The notes: generated by a model from the sequence alone, not told the origin. Numbered from the stretch's first letter, positions 38,587-46,842 are shown. The stretch: 64,000 nucleotides of DNA from Ramlibacter tataouinensis (GCF_027941915.1 NZ_CP116009.1:3100001-3164000), one strand, 5' to 3'. Made by a program: numbers and translations.

Positions 38587-40299
38587 CTACCGGATCGTGA
38601 AGACGGCCCGCTTGCTCTCCAGCGGCACCGTCGCCAGCACCGCCGACAGCCGCTCGATCACCTGCCGGGCGTCGCTGCCATTGGGCACCACGGTCTGCGC
38701 CACGCGCACCTGCGCCACCCAGCCCAGGGGCTTGCCCTTGAACGGCATCAGGCAGCGCGCCACCACCCGGGCGCCGGTGCCGGCCGCCTCCTCGGGGGTG
38801 AGGGGGCCCTCGACGATCATCCCGAAGCGGTGTTCCGACAGCCGCGCGACGCTGTCGATGTCGCGTACCGCCGACAGCAGCCGGCCGGCCACCCACAGCG
38901 GCATCTCCTCGGCCTGGCGGCGATCGAAGTCGCGCCGGATCTGCTCGATGTTGGCGATGTCCACCAGCAGCACCACGCTTTGCAGGCGCAGCCGCTCGCT
39001 GCGTGCGATCAGCCGGGTCAGCCGCTCGGCGAACACCTGGGCGTTGATCAGGCCGGTGGCCGGGTCGGTGCGCACCAGCCCCTGGATGCGGCGGAAGTTC
39101 TCGCGCCGGTCCTGGCTGCGCCGCGCCAGCACCGCCAGCAGCACCGGCAGTTCGATGGCGATGCCGATCGGCATGCCGTAGGCGCTCCAGAACCCGAGCG
39201 GGATCAGCCCCCAGGTGCGCGCCAGCGGAAAGGCCGAGAGCACCAGCACCGGTGCCAGCCCCGCCAGCAGCCAGCCGGCGTTGCGGTCGCCGCGCCGGGC
39301 CGCCCAGGCATTGACGAACAGGCCGGCGGCGATGCTCAGGACGATGGCGGGCACCATCAGGCGCACGCGCCAGCCCGGCGGCACCAGCGGCAGCGCGGCC
39401 GCCGCCAGCAGGCACAACAGCGCCACCGCCACCAGCAGCCGGTGCAGCCGGCGCGAGCGTTGCGGCAGCGAGATCACCGCCGAGAAGAACCCGAGCAGCG
39501 CGGCCGACCCGACCACCGGCAGCGCCATCGCGGCGATGTCGTTCCACCAGCCCAGCGCGGGCCACAGGTGCAGGCCGGCGACACCGGTCAGGCAGGCCTG
39601 CGCCAGGCCCATCAGCAGGATGGTGGCCGCATACCAGCCGAACGCACGGTCGCGCAGCGCCGCCGCGGCGAGCACGGCCAGCAGCACCGACAGGCTGGCC
39701 AGCCCGAAATACAGGCCGAGCATGAAACCGGTGCGCTGCTCGCGCAGCAGCAGTTGCCGCTCGCTCGTGAACCGCAGGGGGGCGCCGAAGCTGTGGGGGT
39801 TCTCCACCCGCACGAAGAACTGCTGCGGCTCGCCGGGCACCAGCTGCAGCGGCAGCAGCGGGTGCCGGTGCGGCAGCGGCCAGTGCGCCACCGGCAGGGT
39901 GTCGCCGGCCGACATCGGCAGCCAGAGCCCCTGGCCATTGGGCGTGTACAGCGTCACCCGGTTGACAGCCGGGTAGGGGACTTCGAGGAACCAGCGCTCG
40001 CTCTCGTCGGTTTCTGCCAGCGTGAAGCGGAACCAGAGTGCATCGCCGTGGCGCAGCGGATAGACCGTGTCCGGCGCGGTGGCGCGCCAGCCCCGGTCCT
40101 GGCGCATCGCATCGGCCAGCGTGGCGCGGCCGCCGACGTCCAGCCAGGCGGAGCCGGCGCTGTCCAGGGTCGCCTGCCCCACGGCCGGGTCCAGCGCAAT
40201 CACCCGGTCGGCGCGCGCCCCCGGCGCCCAGGCCAGCATCAGCAACAACATCACCCAGGCCGCGACGGCGCCCGCGGCCTTGTCCCTCCAGGTCCCCAT
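38587..40299 (-). CDS. 7TM-DISM membrane protein with degenerate GGDEF domain
   Basis: Protein of 570 residues. A signal peptide (about 1-30, ending PGARA) leads to an extracytoplasmic DISMED2-like sensor domain (about 35-185), seven hydrophobic segments (about 190-395) and a cytoplasmic GGDEF-like domain (about 410-570) whose start is marked by TDPATGLINAQVFAERL. At the active-site position it reads SEHRF (488-492) instead of GGDEF, so diguanylate cyclase activity is unlikely. It may sense a periplasmic ligand and act by binding nucleotide or protein. No EAL domain. Confidence 0.83.
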   Translation of the reverse strand: MGTWRDKAAGAVAAWVMLLLMLAWAPGARADRVIALDPAVGQATLDSAGSAWLDVGGRATLADAMRQDRGWRATAPDTVYPLRHGDALWFRFTLAETDESERWFLEVPYPAVNRVTLYTPNGQGLWLPMSAGDTLPVAHWPLPHRHPLLPLQLVPGEPQQFFVRVENPHSFGAPLRFTSERQLLLREQRTGFMLGLYFGLASLSVLLAVLAAAALRDRAFGWYAATILLMGLAQACLTGVAGLHLWPALGWWNDIAAMALPVVGSAALLGFFSAVISLPQRSRRLHRLLVAVALLCLLAAAALPLVPPGWRVRLMVPAIVLSIAAGLFVNAWAARRGDRNAGWLLAGLAPVLVLSAFPLARTWGLIPLGFWSAYGMPIGIAIELPVLLAVLARRSQDRRENFRRIQGLVRTDPATGLINAQVFAERLTRLIARSERLRLQSVVLLVDIANIEQIRRDFDRRQAEEMPLWVAGRLLSAVRDIDSVARLSEHRFGMIVEGPLTPEEAAGTGARVVARCLMPFKGKPLGWVAQVRVAQTVVPNGSDARQVIERLSAVLATVPLESKRAVFTIR

Positions 40300-40496
40300 G
40301 CCTTCGAATTCGAGTTGGTTTTGGGCCCGGATTGTCCGCGTTCGGACGGCAGGCCCCGCGCAGCCCCAAATCGAGGTCGCAGTCCACGGGTGGGCGGCCG
40401 CGCCGGCGGGCCTGCCGCCGAGCTTCCGACCCCTCGGGCTCGCAGGGGTCGGGGGGCCGCTACACTCGGCGCCTTCCGATTCCGGGCAGCCCGACC

Positions 40497-41546
40497 ATGA
40501 GCCTCATTCCCGCCACCATCCTCACCGGCTTCCTCGGATCCGGCAAGACCACGCTGCTCAAGCGCGTGCTGGGCGAGGCGCACGGGCAGAAGATCGCCGT
40601 GATCGAGAACGAATTCGGCCAGGAGAACATCGACAGCGACATCCTGGTGAGCGACACCAACGAGCAGATCGTGCAGATGAGCAACGGCTGCATCTGCTGC
40701 ACCATCCGCGAGGACCTGCGCGCGACGCTGCAGTTGCTGGCAGCCAAGAAGCGCCAGGGCCTGCTGGACTTCGACCGGGTGGTGATCGAGACCACCGGCC
40801 TGGCCGACCCCGGCCCGGTGGCGCAGACCTTCTTCATGGACGACGAGATCGCCGAGACCTACCTGCTCGATTCGATCCTGACGCTGGTCGATGCCAAGCA
40901 CGCCGCCCAGCAGCTCAATGACCGCCAGGAAGCACGCCGCCAGGTGGGCTTTGCCGACCAGATCTTCATCAGCAAGACGGACCTGGTGGCCCAGGAGGAA
41001 ACCGAGGCGCTGATGCACCGCCTCAAGCACATGAACCCGCGCGCGCCGCAGCGCGCGGTGCACTTCGGCGAGGTGCCGGTCGGCGAGGTGCTCGACCTGC
41101 GCGGCTTCAACCTGAACGCCAAGCTCGACATCGACCCCGACTTCCTGAAGGAAGACGAGCACGAGCACCACCACGACCACGAGCATGGCGAGCACTGCGA
41201 CCACCCTTCGCATGCGCACGAGGGGCACGGGCATCACCACCACCATGACGACGACGTCAAGAGCTTCGTGTTCCGGTCCGACCGCCCGTTCGACCCGGCC
41301 CGGCTCGAGGACTTCCTGGGCGCCGTGGTCAACATCTACGGCCCGCGCATGCTGCGCTACAAGGGCGTGCTGAACATGAAGGGCACCGACCGCAAGGTGA
41401 TCTTCCAGGGCGTGCACCAGCTCATGGGCAGCGACCTCGGCCCGGCCTGGACCGAGGCCGAGCCGCGCACCAGCAAGATGGTGTTCATCGGCATCGACCT
41501 GCCGCGCGAGATCTTCCTGCAGGGGCTCGAGCAATGCCTTGCCTGA
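40497..41546 (+). CDS. COG0523/CobW-family GTPase (metal chaperone-like)
   Basis: G3E-family GTPase of 349 residues. Walker A is GFLGSGKTT near the N-terminus, the metal-binding CxCC is C65-x-C67-C68, and SKTDL is the guanine-specificity motif. A loop at about residues 221-258 is extremely His/Asp/Glu-rich and probably binds Zn or another transition metal. The C-terminal CobW_C domain follows. Upstream in-frame codons lie in a GC-rich promoter region, and ATG 40497 gives the conserved start. Adjacent to dksA, a pairing also seen for zinc-linked COG0523 genes. It could be YjiA/YeiR- or ZNG1-like; the metal is unproven. Confidence 0.9.
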   Translation: MSLIPATILTGFLGSGKTTLLKRVLGEAHGQKIAVIENEFGQENIDSDILVSDTNEQIVQMSNGCICCTIREDLRATLQLLAAKKRQGLLDFDRVVIETTGLADPGPVAQTFFMDDEIAETYLLDSILTLVDAKHAAQQLNDRQEARRQVGFADQIFISKTDLVAQEETEALMHRLKHMNPRAPQRAVHFGEVPVGEVLDLRGFNLNAKLDIDPDFLKEDEHEHHHDHEHGEHCDHPSHAHEGHGHHHHHDDDVKSFVFRSDRPFDPARLEDFLGAVVNIYGPRMLRYKGVLNMKGTDRKVIFQGVHQLMGSDLGPAWTEAEPRTSKMVFIGIDLPREIFLQGLEQCLA

Positions 41547-41613
41547 GCCCGCCTTGCGGCCCTGCATGAGGCACGAAAGGCGATCGCGTGCGCGCGTCCT
41601 GCTTGCAAATGAT

Positions 41614-41679
41614 GGGGTTTCCCCTTGGCCCGCCTCCGACCCTGTGGACGGGGCGCCGCAGGCGGCTGGGCAAAAGCCC
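41614..41679 (+). other. Two small hairpins in the COG0523-dksA gap
   Basis: GGGG-TTT-CCCC (41614-41624) and GGGC-AAAA-GCCC (41668-41679) lie in the 253-base gap. Either may help terminate the GTPase transcript, but neither has a T tract. The rest of the upstream half of this gap shows nothing I recognise. Confidence 0.35.
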
Positions 41680-41711
41680 GCGGCCGGTTCGGCGTGGCCC
41701 GACAATCAGGG

Positions 41712-41717
41712 TATAAC
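41712..41717 (+). promoter_or_regulatory. Candidate -10 box (TATAAC) of dksA
   Basis: TATAAC matches five of six consensus bases in a 70% GC setting and is followed by a GC-rich stretch (TCGCTCCG), the kind of discriminator found at stringently controlled promoters. No clear -35. It predicts a start near 41725, about 75 bases before dksA. Confidence 0.5.
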
Positions 41718-41725
41718 TCGCTCCG

Positions 41726-41803
41726 ATGAAGGCCACCCCCATGACAAGACGCAGGCCGGGAGCACGCCTCCCAGAGCCGGCGCTGCGAGGAGACAGGACG
41801 TGA
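41726..41803 (+). CDS. Possible 25-codon leader ORF overlapping the dksA start
   Basis: ATG 41726 opens a 25-codon frame whose TGA (41801-41803) overlaps the GTG start of dksA (GTGA). The ATG lies eight bases after the TATAAC box, so it could be translated from a leaderless 5' end. The peptide is Arg/Pro-rich, with AGA-CGC-AGG at codons 8-10 and several codons rare for this genome (CGA, GGA, AGG). Two mutually exclusive hairpins can form inside: GGGAG/CTCCC (41758-41762, 41768-41772) or GCCGG/CCGGC (41755-41759, 41777-41781). This could be chance; the 3' part also encodes the dksA ribosome-binding site. Confidence 0.35.
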   Translation: MKATPMTRRRPGARLPEPALRGDRT

Positions 41804-42804
41804 AGCCCCAACCCAAGGCCCCGGCCAAATCCGCCAAGGCGGCTGCCGGGAAGACCCCGGCCAAGGCTGCCCCGAAAGTGGCGGCCAAGAAGGCGCCCGC
41901 CAAGAAGGTGCCTCCCGTGAAGAAGGCTTCCACGCCCAAGGCCGCACCGGCCAAGGCTCCGGCCAGGACGGTCGCCAAGGCACCGGCCAAGCCCAAGACA
42001 CCGGCCAAGGCGCCGACGGCCCGCAAGGCCGCAGCGGCGCCGGCAGCCCGCAAGGCCGCCGCGCCGGCCCAGAAACCGACCGCCACTCCCCGCAAACCGG
42101 CGCCCGCGCCGGCCCGGGCGAGTGCCCGACCAACCCCCGTAGCGCCGGCGCCAACGCCCGCGATGCCACCGCGACCGGCGCCTGCCCAGGTGCAGGCGAC
42201 ACCCGCGCGCGCGACGCGGCCGTCCGCCCGGCTGGCGCAGATCACCGTGCCCTCGATGGCGCAGTCGGTCGCGTCCACCGCCGCCAAGGCCAGCTACATC
42301 CAGACCCCCAGTTCATCCGTGCTGACTCCACCGCCCCTCGTCAACGTCAAGAAAGACCCGAAGCTCGCCAACAACTGGAAGTCCAAGTCCGCCGAGGAGC
42401 TGACCGACGCCGAAGTGCTGGCGATGCCCGACTCGGAGTACATGAACGACAAGCAGATGGCGTTCTTCCGCTGGAAGCTCGTCCAGCTGAAGCAGGACAT
42501 CCTGAACAACGCCGGCGAGACCACCGAGCACCTGCGCGAGGACACCGTCATCGTGCCCGACCCGGCCGATCGCGCCACCATCGAGGAAGAGCACGCGCTG
42601 GAGCTGCGCACGCGCGACCGCGAGCGCAAGCTGCTCAAGAAGATCGAGCAGTCGATCGCGCGCATCGACGCCGGCGACTACGGCTACTGCGACGAGACCG
42701 GCGAGCCGATCGGCGTCGGCCGCCTGCTGGCGCGCCCCACCGCCACGCTGTCGCTGGAGGCGCAGCAGCGCCGCGAGCTCAAGCAGAAGATGTTCGGCGA
42801 CTGA
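41800..42804 (+). CDS. dksA: RNA polymerase-binding factor DksA with long basic N-terminal extension
   Basis: Regulator that binds the RNA polymerase secondary channel and works with ppGpp. The DksA core is residues 201-334, starting LTDAEVLAMP, with the coiled-coil-tip motif D254-P-A-D257-R-A259. The zinc-finger region has one cysteine (C297, GYCDETGEPIG) where E. coli has four, so zinc binding is unlikely, as in many alpha- and betaproteobacterial DksAs. Residues 1-165 are a Lys/Ala/Pro-rich tract with PAKAP- and AKKAP-like repeats, similar in composition to histone H1. GTG 41800 is chosen because GAGGAGA (41787-41793) is ideally placed and no ATG follows in the tract. Confidence 0.9.
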   Translation: MKPQPKAPAKSAKAAAGKTPAKAAPKVAAKKAPAKKVPPVKKASTPKAAPAKAPARTVAKAPAKPKTPAKAPTARKAAAAPAARKAAAPAQKPTATPRKPAPAPARASARPTPVAPAPTPAMPPRPAPAQVQATPARATRPSARLAQITVPSMAQSVASTAAKASYIQTPSSSVLTPPPLVNVKKDPKLANNWKSKSAEELTDAEVLAMPDSEYMNDKQMAFFRWKLVQLKQDILNNAGETTEHLREDTVIVPDPADRATIEEEHALELRTRDRERKLLKKIEQSIARIDAGDYGYCDETGEPIGVGRLLARPTATLSLEAQQRRELKQKMFGD

Positions 42805-42846
42805 CGTCGCCGGCCCTCCTTCACACCTGCAGCAGTACCCGCGCAC

Positions 42847-44736
42847 ATGCCGAAGGACGAGAACACCGGCCTCTTCTCCAAGGTGGTGAAGTTCGTCCGC
42901 AACCCGGGCGCCAACTGGGCCGAAGGCGCCCCGGACAGCGAGCAGGAAAGCTCGTACTCCCGGCAGATGCTCAAGGAGATGATCGAGCGCAAGCGGCGCA
43001 ACGACTTCGTGCGCAAGCGCGAGTTCGACATGCTCCGCAAGATGCGCCGCAGCGAGGTGATGGCCGGCCAGGACCCGGCGGGGCGTCCCTCGTTCTTCCA
43101 GAGCTCGATGCCGTCCAAGCCGGACGACCGCGCCAGCACGCTCAAGAAGATCGACGAGATCGAGGCGCAGATGTCCATGCAGTGGTGGAAGACCAAGCAT
43201 GGCGAGCCCGCGCGCTCGACCCAGAGCACGCCGTTCCCCGGCGCCGGGATGCCGTCTGATCCCGCGCCGCGCGCCCTGGCGGGCGGCACGGTGCAGGGTG
43301 CCCTGCCGGCCGCGGGCGCCGCGGCCGCCCGGCCGGCGGCCGCTTCCGGGGCGCCGGCGCCGATCGGTGGGCCGGCACCGTCCGGCGCCTACGTGCGCAC
43401 CGAGCCCCAGCCGCTGGCCCCCGCGGCCGAGCCCCAGGTGGCGACGGCGCCGACGCCGATGCTCGAGTCGGTCGACCCGAGCGGCTGGCGCAAGTCCGCT
43501 GCCGAGGCCGAGGCGCAGAAGGCGGCCGGCCCGCCTTCGCTCGGCGGCATGCGCCCTGCGCTGTACCACGGCCCCGAGTCGAACGGCGCCAGCGGCTTTT
43601 CCGCGTCCAAGGTGTTCGCCATCGACGTCGAGGAGTTCGCGCACGACCCCGAGCTGGAGGAGGCCTCGATCCGCTTCGCCAACGGCGATGATGCCGGCGC
43701 CGAAGCCGGCCTGATGGAGGTGCTGGCGCCCGGCGGGCCGCGCATCGACCACGATGAGACCTGGCTCGCGCTGTTCGACCTGTACCGCGCCACCGGCCAG
43801 CAGGAGCGCTTCGAGGGCGCCGCGATCGACTTCGCCGGCCGCTTCGGGCGTTCCGCGCCGCAGTGGATCTCGCTGCCCGAAGCGGTGGGCCAGATGGGCT
43901 CGGCGGCGGCCGCGCCGGCCGCGGGCGGCGCGATCGCCGACTGGACCTGTCCGTCCAGCCTGGGCACGCAGACACTGGCTGCGCTCAACGCCGCGCTGGG
44001 CCGCGCCGCCCAGCCCTGGCGCCTGTCGTGGTCCAAGCTGGCGACCATCGAGGAGGCGGCGGTCGAGGGGCTGGCCAAGCTGTTCACCCAGTGGGCCTCG
44101 CAGGCGGTGCAGATTCGGTTCATCGGCGCGGAACACCTCGAGCGCATCCTGCGCGACGCCACGCCGTCGGGCGACAAGGGTGTCGAGCCGGGCTGGTGGA
44201 AGCTGCGCATGGAAGTGTTGCGCGTGATGCACCGGCCCGATGAATTCGAGCTGGTGGCGCTCGACTACTGCGTCACCTACGAGGTCTCGCCGCCGTCGTG
44301 GGAGAGCGCGCGCTGCGACTACAAGCCGCTGCAGGCCGACGGCTCGGCGGTGGCCAGCAACACCATCGTCGGCGACGCCTTCCGCGACTCGATCGCGTCC
44401 GGCTTCACCGGCTTCGGCGAGTCGATGGGCGCGCCGCTGAGCTCGCAGATGGCCAGCGTCGCCAGCGTCGAGCTGGCCGGGCAGATCCTGGGCGACGCGA
44501 AGGAAGCGATCGAGCTGCTGGACAGCCGGCTGGCCGGCGCCGACTTCATGGTGATCTCCTGCGCGCGGCTGATCCGGATCGACTTCACCGCCGCCGGGAC
44601 CCTGCTCAACTGGGTGAGCGCGCGCCAGGTCGAGGGCCGCCAGGTGCAGTTCATCGACGTGCACCGGCTGGTGGCGGCGTTCTTCAACGTCATCGGCATC
44701 GGCGAGTACGCCCGGGTGAGCGCGCGGCGCGACTGA
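42847..44736 (+). CDS. Large STAS-domain protein, function unknown
   Basis: Cytoplasmic protein of 629 residues lacking a signal peptide and membrane segments. Residues 1-110 are charged and helical (KEMIERKRRNDFVRKREFD). About 110-240 is an Ala/Pro/Gly-rich linker. About 250-350 may be helical-repeat-like. The C-terminus (about 540-629; ARLIRIDFTAAGTLLNWVS, VQFIDVHRLVAAFFNVIGI) has the alternating strand/helix pattern and wording of a STAS domain, as in anti-sigma-factor antagonists and MlaB. An earlier region (about 370-450; AVQIRFIGAEHLERIL) may be a second diverged STAS copy. No partner anti-sigma kinase is nearby. It sits between dksA and hslV, 42 bases after dksA. Confidence 0.75.
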   Translation: MPKDENTGLFSKVVKFVRNPGANWAEGAPDSEQESSYSRQMLKEMIERKRRNDFVRKREFDMLRKMRRSEVMAGQDPAGRPSFFQSSMPSKPDDRASTLKKIDEIEAQMSMQWWKTKHGEPARSTQSTPFPGAGMPSDPAPRALAGGTVQGALPAAGAAAARPAAASGAPAPIGGPAPSGAYVRTEPQPLAPAAEPQVATAPTPMLESVDPSGWRKSAAEAEAQKAAGPPSLGGMRPALYHGPESNGASGFSASKVFAIDVEEFAHDPELEEASIRFANGDDAGAEAGLMEVLAPGGPRIDHDETWLALFDLYRATGQQERFEGAAIDFAGRFGRSAPQWISLPEAVGQMGSAAAAPAAGGAIADWTCPSSLGTQTLAALNAALGRAAQPWRLSWSKLATIEEAAVEGLAKLFTQWASQAVQIRFIGAEHLERILRDATPSGDKGVEPGWWKLRMEVLRVMHRPDEFELVALDYCVTYEVSPPSWESARCDYKPLQADGSAVASNTIVGDAFRDSIASGFTGFGESMGAPLSSQMASVASVELAGQILGDAKEAIELLDSRLAGADFMVISCARLIRIDFTAAGTLLNWVSARQVEGRQVQFIDVHRLVAAFFNVIGIGEYARVSARRD

Positions 44737-44856
44737 TCCGACTTGCCGATGCAGCCCGGCGCCAGCACGCCAGGCCGCGATGCCACAATGACCTGCGGGC
44801 CGTTCACCACGGCCCGTCGTCATTGCAATCGGGGGCGGCTGCCCCATCTACCCACG

Positions 44857-45408
44857 ATGGAACCATTTCACGGCACGACCATCCTCAGCGTGCGGCGCAA
44901 GACCCCCGACGGCCGCTGGCAAGTGGCGCTGGGCGGTGACGGCCAGGTGACCCTGGGCAACGTCGTCGTCAAGGGCACGGCCCGCAAGGTGCGCAAGCTC
45001 TATCACGACAAGGTGCTGGCCGGCTTTGCCGGCGCCACCGCCGATGCCTTCACGCTGTTCGAGCGCTTCGAGGCCAAGCTGGAAAAGCACCAGGGCCACC
45101 TGGTGCGTGCCGCCATCGAGCTGACCAAGGACTGGCGCACCGACCGCGTGCTGCGCCGGCTGGAGGCCATGCTGGCGGTGGCCGACCGCGACGCCTCGCT
45201 GATCATCACCGGCAACGGCGACGTGCTCGAGCCCGAGCACGGCATCGTCGCCATCGGCTCGGGCGGCTCCTATGCCCAGGCCGCGGCGCGCGCCTTGCTG
45301 GAAAACAGCGAGCTCGGCGCAACCGACATCGTCAAGAAGTCGCTGGAGATCGCCGGAGAGCTGTGCATCTACACCAACATGAACCACACGATCGAGGTGC
45401 TCGAGTGA
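44857..45408 (+). CDS. hslV: ATP-dependent protease peptidase subunit HslV
   Basis: Proteasome-beta-like peptidase of 183 residues, forming the HslVU complex. TTILSVRR is the conserved mature N-terminus, but it begins at Thr7 after MEPFHG, with no start codon directly before it. Activity therefore needs removal of six residues, plausibly by autocleavage at Gly-Thr as in proteasome beta subunits. GDGQVTLGN, the conserved Lys in [11 protein letters not shown] and the [11 protein letters not shown] segment are as expected. The stop overlaps the hslU GTG start. The upstream frame belongs to the previous gene's 3' region. Confidence 0.93.
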   Translation: MEPFHGTTILSVRRKTPDGRWQVALGGDGQVTLGNVVVKGTARKVRKLYHDKVLAGFAGATADAFTLFERFEAKLEKHQGHLVRAAIELTKDWRTDRVLRRLEAMLAVADRDASLIITGNGDVLEPEHGIVAIGSGGSYAQAAARALLENSELGATDIVKKSLEIAGELCIYTNMNHTIEVLE

Positions 45409-46706
45409 GCTCCATGACCCCCCAGGAGATCGTCTCCGAGCTCGACCGCCACATCGTCGGCCAGGCCGACGCCAAGCGCGCCGTGGCGATCGCGTTGCGC
45501 AACCGCTGGCGCCGCCAGCAGGTCGACGAGAAGCTGCGCCCGGAGATCACGCCCAAGAACATCCTGATGATCGGCCCCACCGGCGTCGGCAAGACGGAGA
45601 TCGCCCGGCGGCTGGCCAAGCTGGCCGACGCGCCCTTCATCAAGGTCGAGGCGACCAAGTTCACCGAGGTCGGCTACGTCGGCAAGGACGTCGATTCGAT
45701 CGTGCGCGACCTCGCCGAGATGGCCGTCAAGCAGACCCGGGTGGCCGAGATGCGCAAGGTCCGCACCCGTGCCGAGGACGCCGCCGAGGAGCGCGTGCTG
45801 GACGTGCTGATGCCCGGCGTGGGCGCCGACAGCGCGGCGCGCCAGTCGTTCCGCAAGAAGCTGCGCGAAGGGCAGCTGGACGACAAGGAGATCGAGATCG
45901 ACGTCGCCGAGGCGCGCCCGCAGCTGGAGATCATGGGCCCGGCCGGCATGGAGGAGATGACCGAGCAGTTGCGCGGCATGTTCAGCCAGTTCGGCGGCCA
46001 GCGGCGCAAGACCCGCAAGCTCAAGATCGCCGAGGCCATGAAGCTGCTGACGGACGAGGAAGCGGCCAAGCTGGTCAACGAGGACGAGATCAAGGCCCAG
46101 GCCATCCACAACGCCGAGCAGAACGGCATCGTCTTCATCGACGAGATCGACAAGGTCGCCTCGCGCAGCGAGACCTCCGGCGCCGACGTCTCGCGCCAGG
46201 GCGTGCAGCGCGACCTGCTGCCGCTGGTGGAGGGCACGACGGTGTCGACCAAGTACGGGCCGGTGCGCACCGACCACATCCTGTTCATCGCCAGCGGCGC
46301 CTTTCACCTGGCCAAGCCGAGTGACCTGATCCCGGAGCTGCAGGGCCGGCTGCCGATCCGGGTGGAACTGCAGTCGCTGTCGGTGCAGGATTTCGAGGCG
46401 ATCCTGACCAGCACCCATGCCTCGCTGGTCAAGCAGTACCAGGCGCTGCTGGCCACCGAGAACGTCAGCCTGGCGTTCACGCCCGAGGGCATCACGCGGC
46501 TGGCGCACATCGCCTACGAGGTCAACGAGCGCACCGAGAACATCGGGGCGCGGCGGCTGTCCACGGTGATGGAGCGGCTGCTGGACGAAGTCAGCTTCGA
46601 GGCGGCCCGGCTGGACGGCCAGACGGTCACGATCGATGCCGCCTATGTCGATGCCCGCCTGGCCGCGCTCAGCCGAAACGAGGATCTTTCGCGCTACATC
46701 CTTTGA
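45405..46706 (+). CDS. hslU: ATP-dependent protease ATPase subunit HslU
   Basis: AAA+ unfoldase of 433 residues. Walker A is GPTGVGKT, pore-loop GYVGKDVDS is the GYVG motif, the I domain (about 110-235) is present, and Walker B is IVFIDEIDK. The C-terminal DLSRYIL inserts into HslV. GTG 45405 is chosen: it overlaps the hslV stop (GTGA) and gives [13 protein letters not shown], close to E. coli MSEMTPREIVSEL; ATG 45414 is an alternative. It is followed by a 237-base, comparatively A+T-rich gap before mraZ. Confidence 0.96.
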   Translation: MSSMTPQEIVSELDRHIVGQADAKRAVAIALRNRWRRQQVDEKLRPEITPKNILMIGPTGVGKTEIARRLAKLADAPFIKVEATKFTEVGYVGKDVDSIVRDLAEMAVKQTRVAEMRKVRTRAEDAAEERVLDVLMPGVGADSAARQSFRKKLREGQLDDKEIEIDVAEARPQLEIMGPAGMEEMTEQLRGMFSQFGGQRRKTRKLKIAEAMKLLTDEEAAKLVNEDEIKAQAIHNAEQNGIVFIDEIDKVASRSETSGADVSRQGVQRDLLPLVEGTTVSTKYGPVRTDHILFIASGAFHLAKPSDLIPELQGRLPIRVELQSLSVQDFEAILTSTHASLVKQYQALLATENVSLAFTPEGITRLAHIAYEVNERTENIGARRLSTVMERLLDEVSFEAARLDGQTVTIDAAYVDARLAALSRNEDLSRYIL

Positions 46707-46746
46707 CAAATGGCGCCGAGCTTCATGTTCCACATGCAGAGGCTCA

Positions 46747-46764
46747 GCTAAGTCGTTCATTTAG
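46747..46764 (+). repeat. Direct repeat copy 1 upstream of mraZ
   Basis: GCTAAGTCGTT followed by CATTTAG. It matches the copy at 46801 in 16 of 18 positions, 54 bases away start to start. It is overlapped by an inverted repeat TCGTTC/GAACGA (46753-46758, 46764-46769). Function unknown. Confidence 0.55.
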
Positions 46765-46800
46765 AACGAGTTTGCCCTCGGTTGAGCTTGCACTTGCGAC

Positions 46801-46818
46801 GCTAAGTCGTTGATTTAC
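46801..46818 (+). repeat. Direct repeat copy 2 upstream of mraZ
   Basis: GCTAAGTCGTT followed by GATTTAC, the second copy of the repeat at 46747. It ends 24 bases before the candidate -35 of mraZ, a place suited to a regulator site. Confidence 0.55.
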
Positions 46819-46842
46819 AAGCGAAATTCGCGCCACCGGCGC

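Noticed and set aside
40300..40496. Zur box upstream of the COG0523 gene or dksA
   Set aside because: Zur sites are A+T-rich palindromes. These gaps are GC-rich and show no such element.
41539..41799. Upstream extension of dksA to an earlier start
   Set aside because: The frame is open, but the extra residues have no sensible composition, no good start or ribosome-binding site precedes them, and GTG 41800 has an ideal Shine-Dalgarno.
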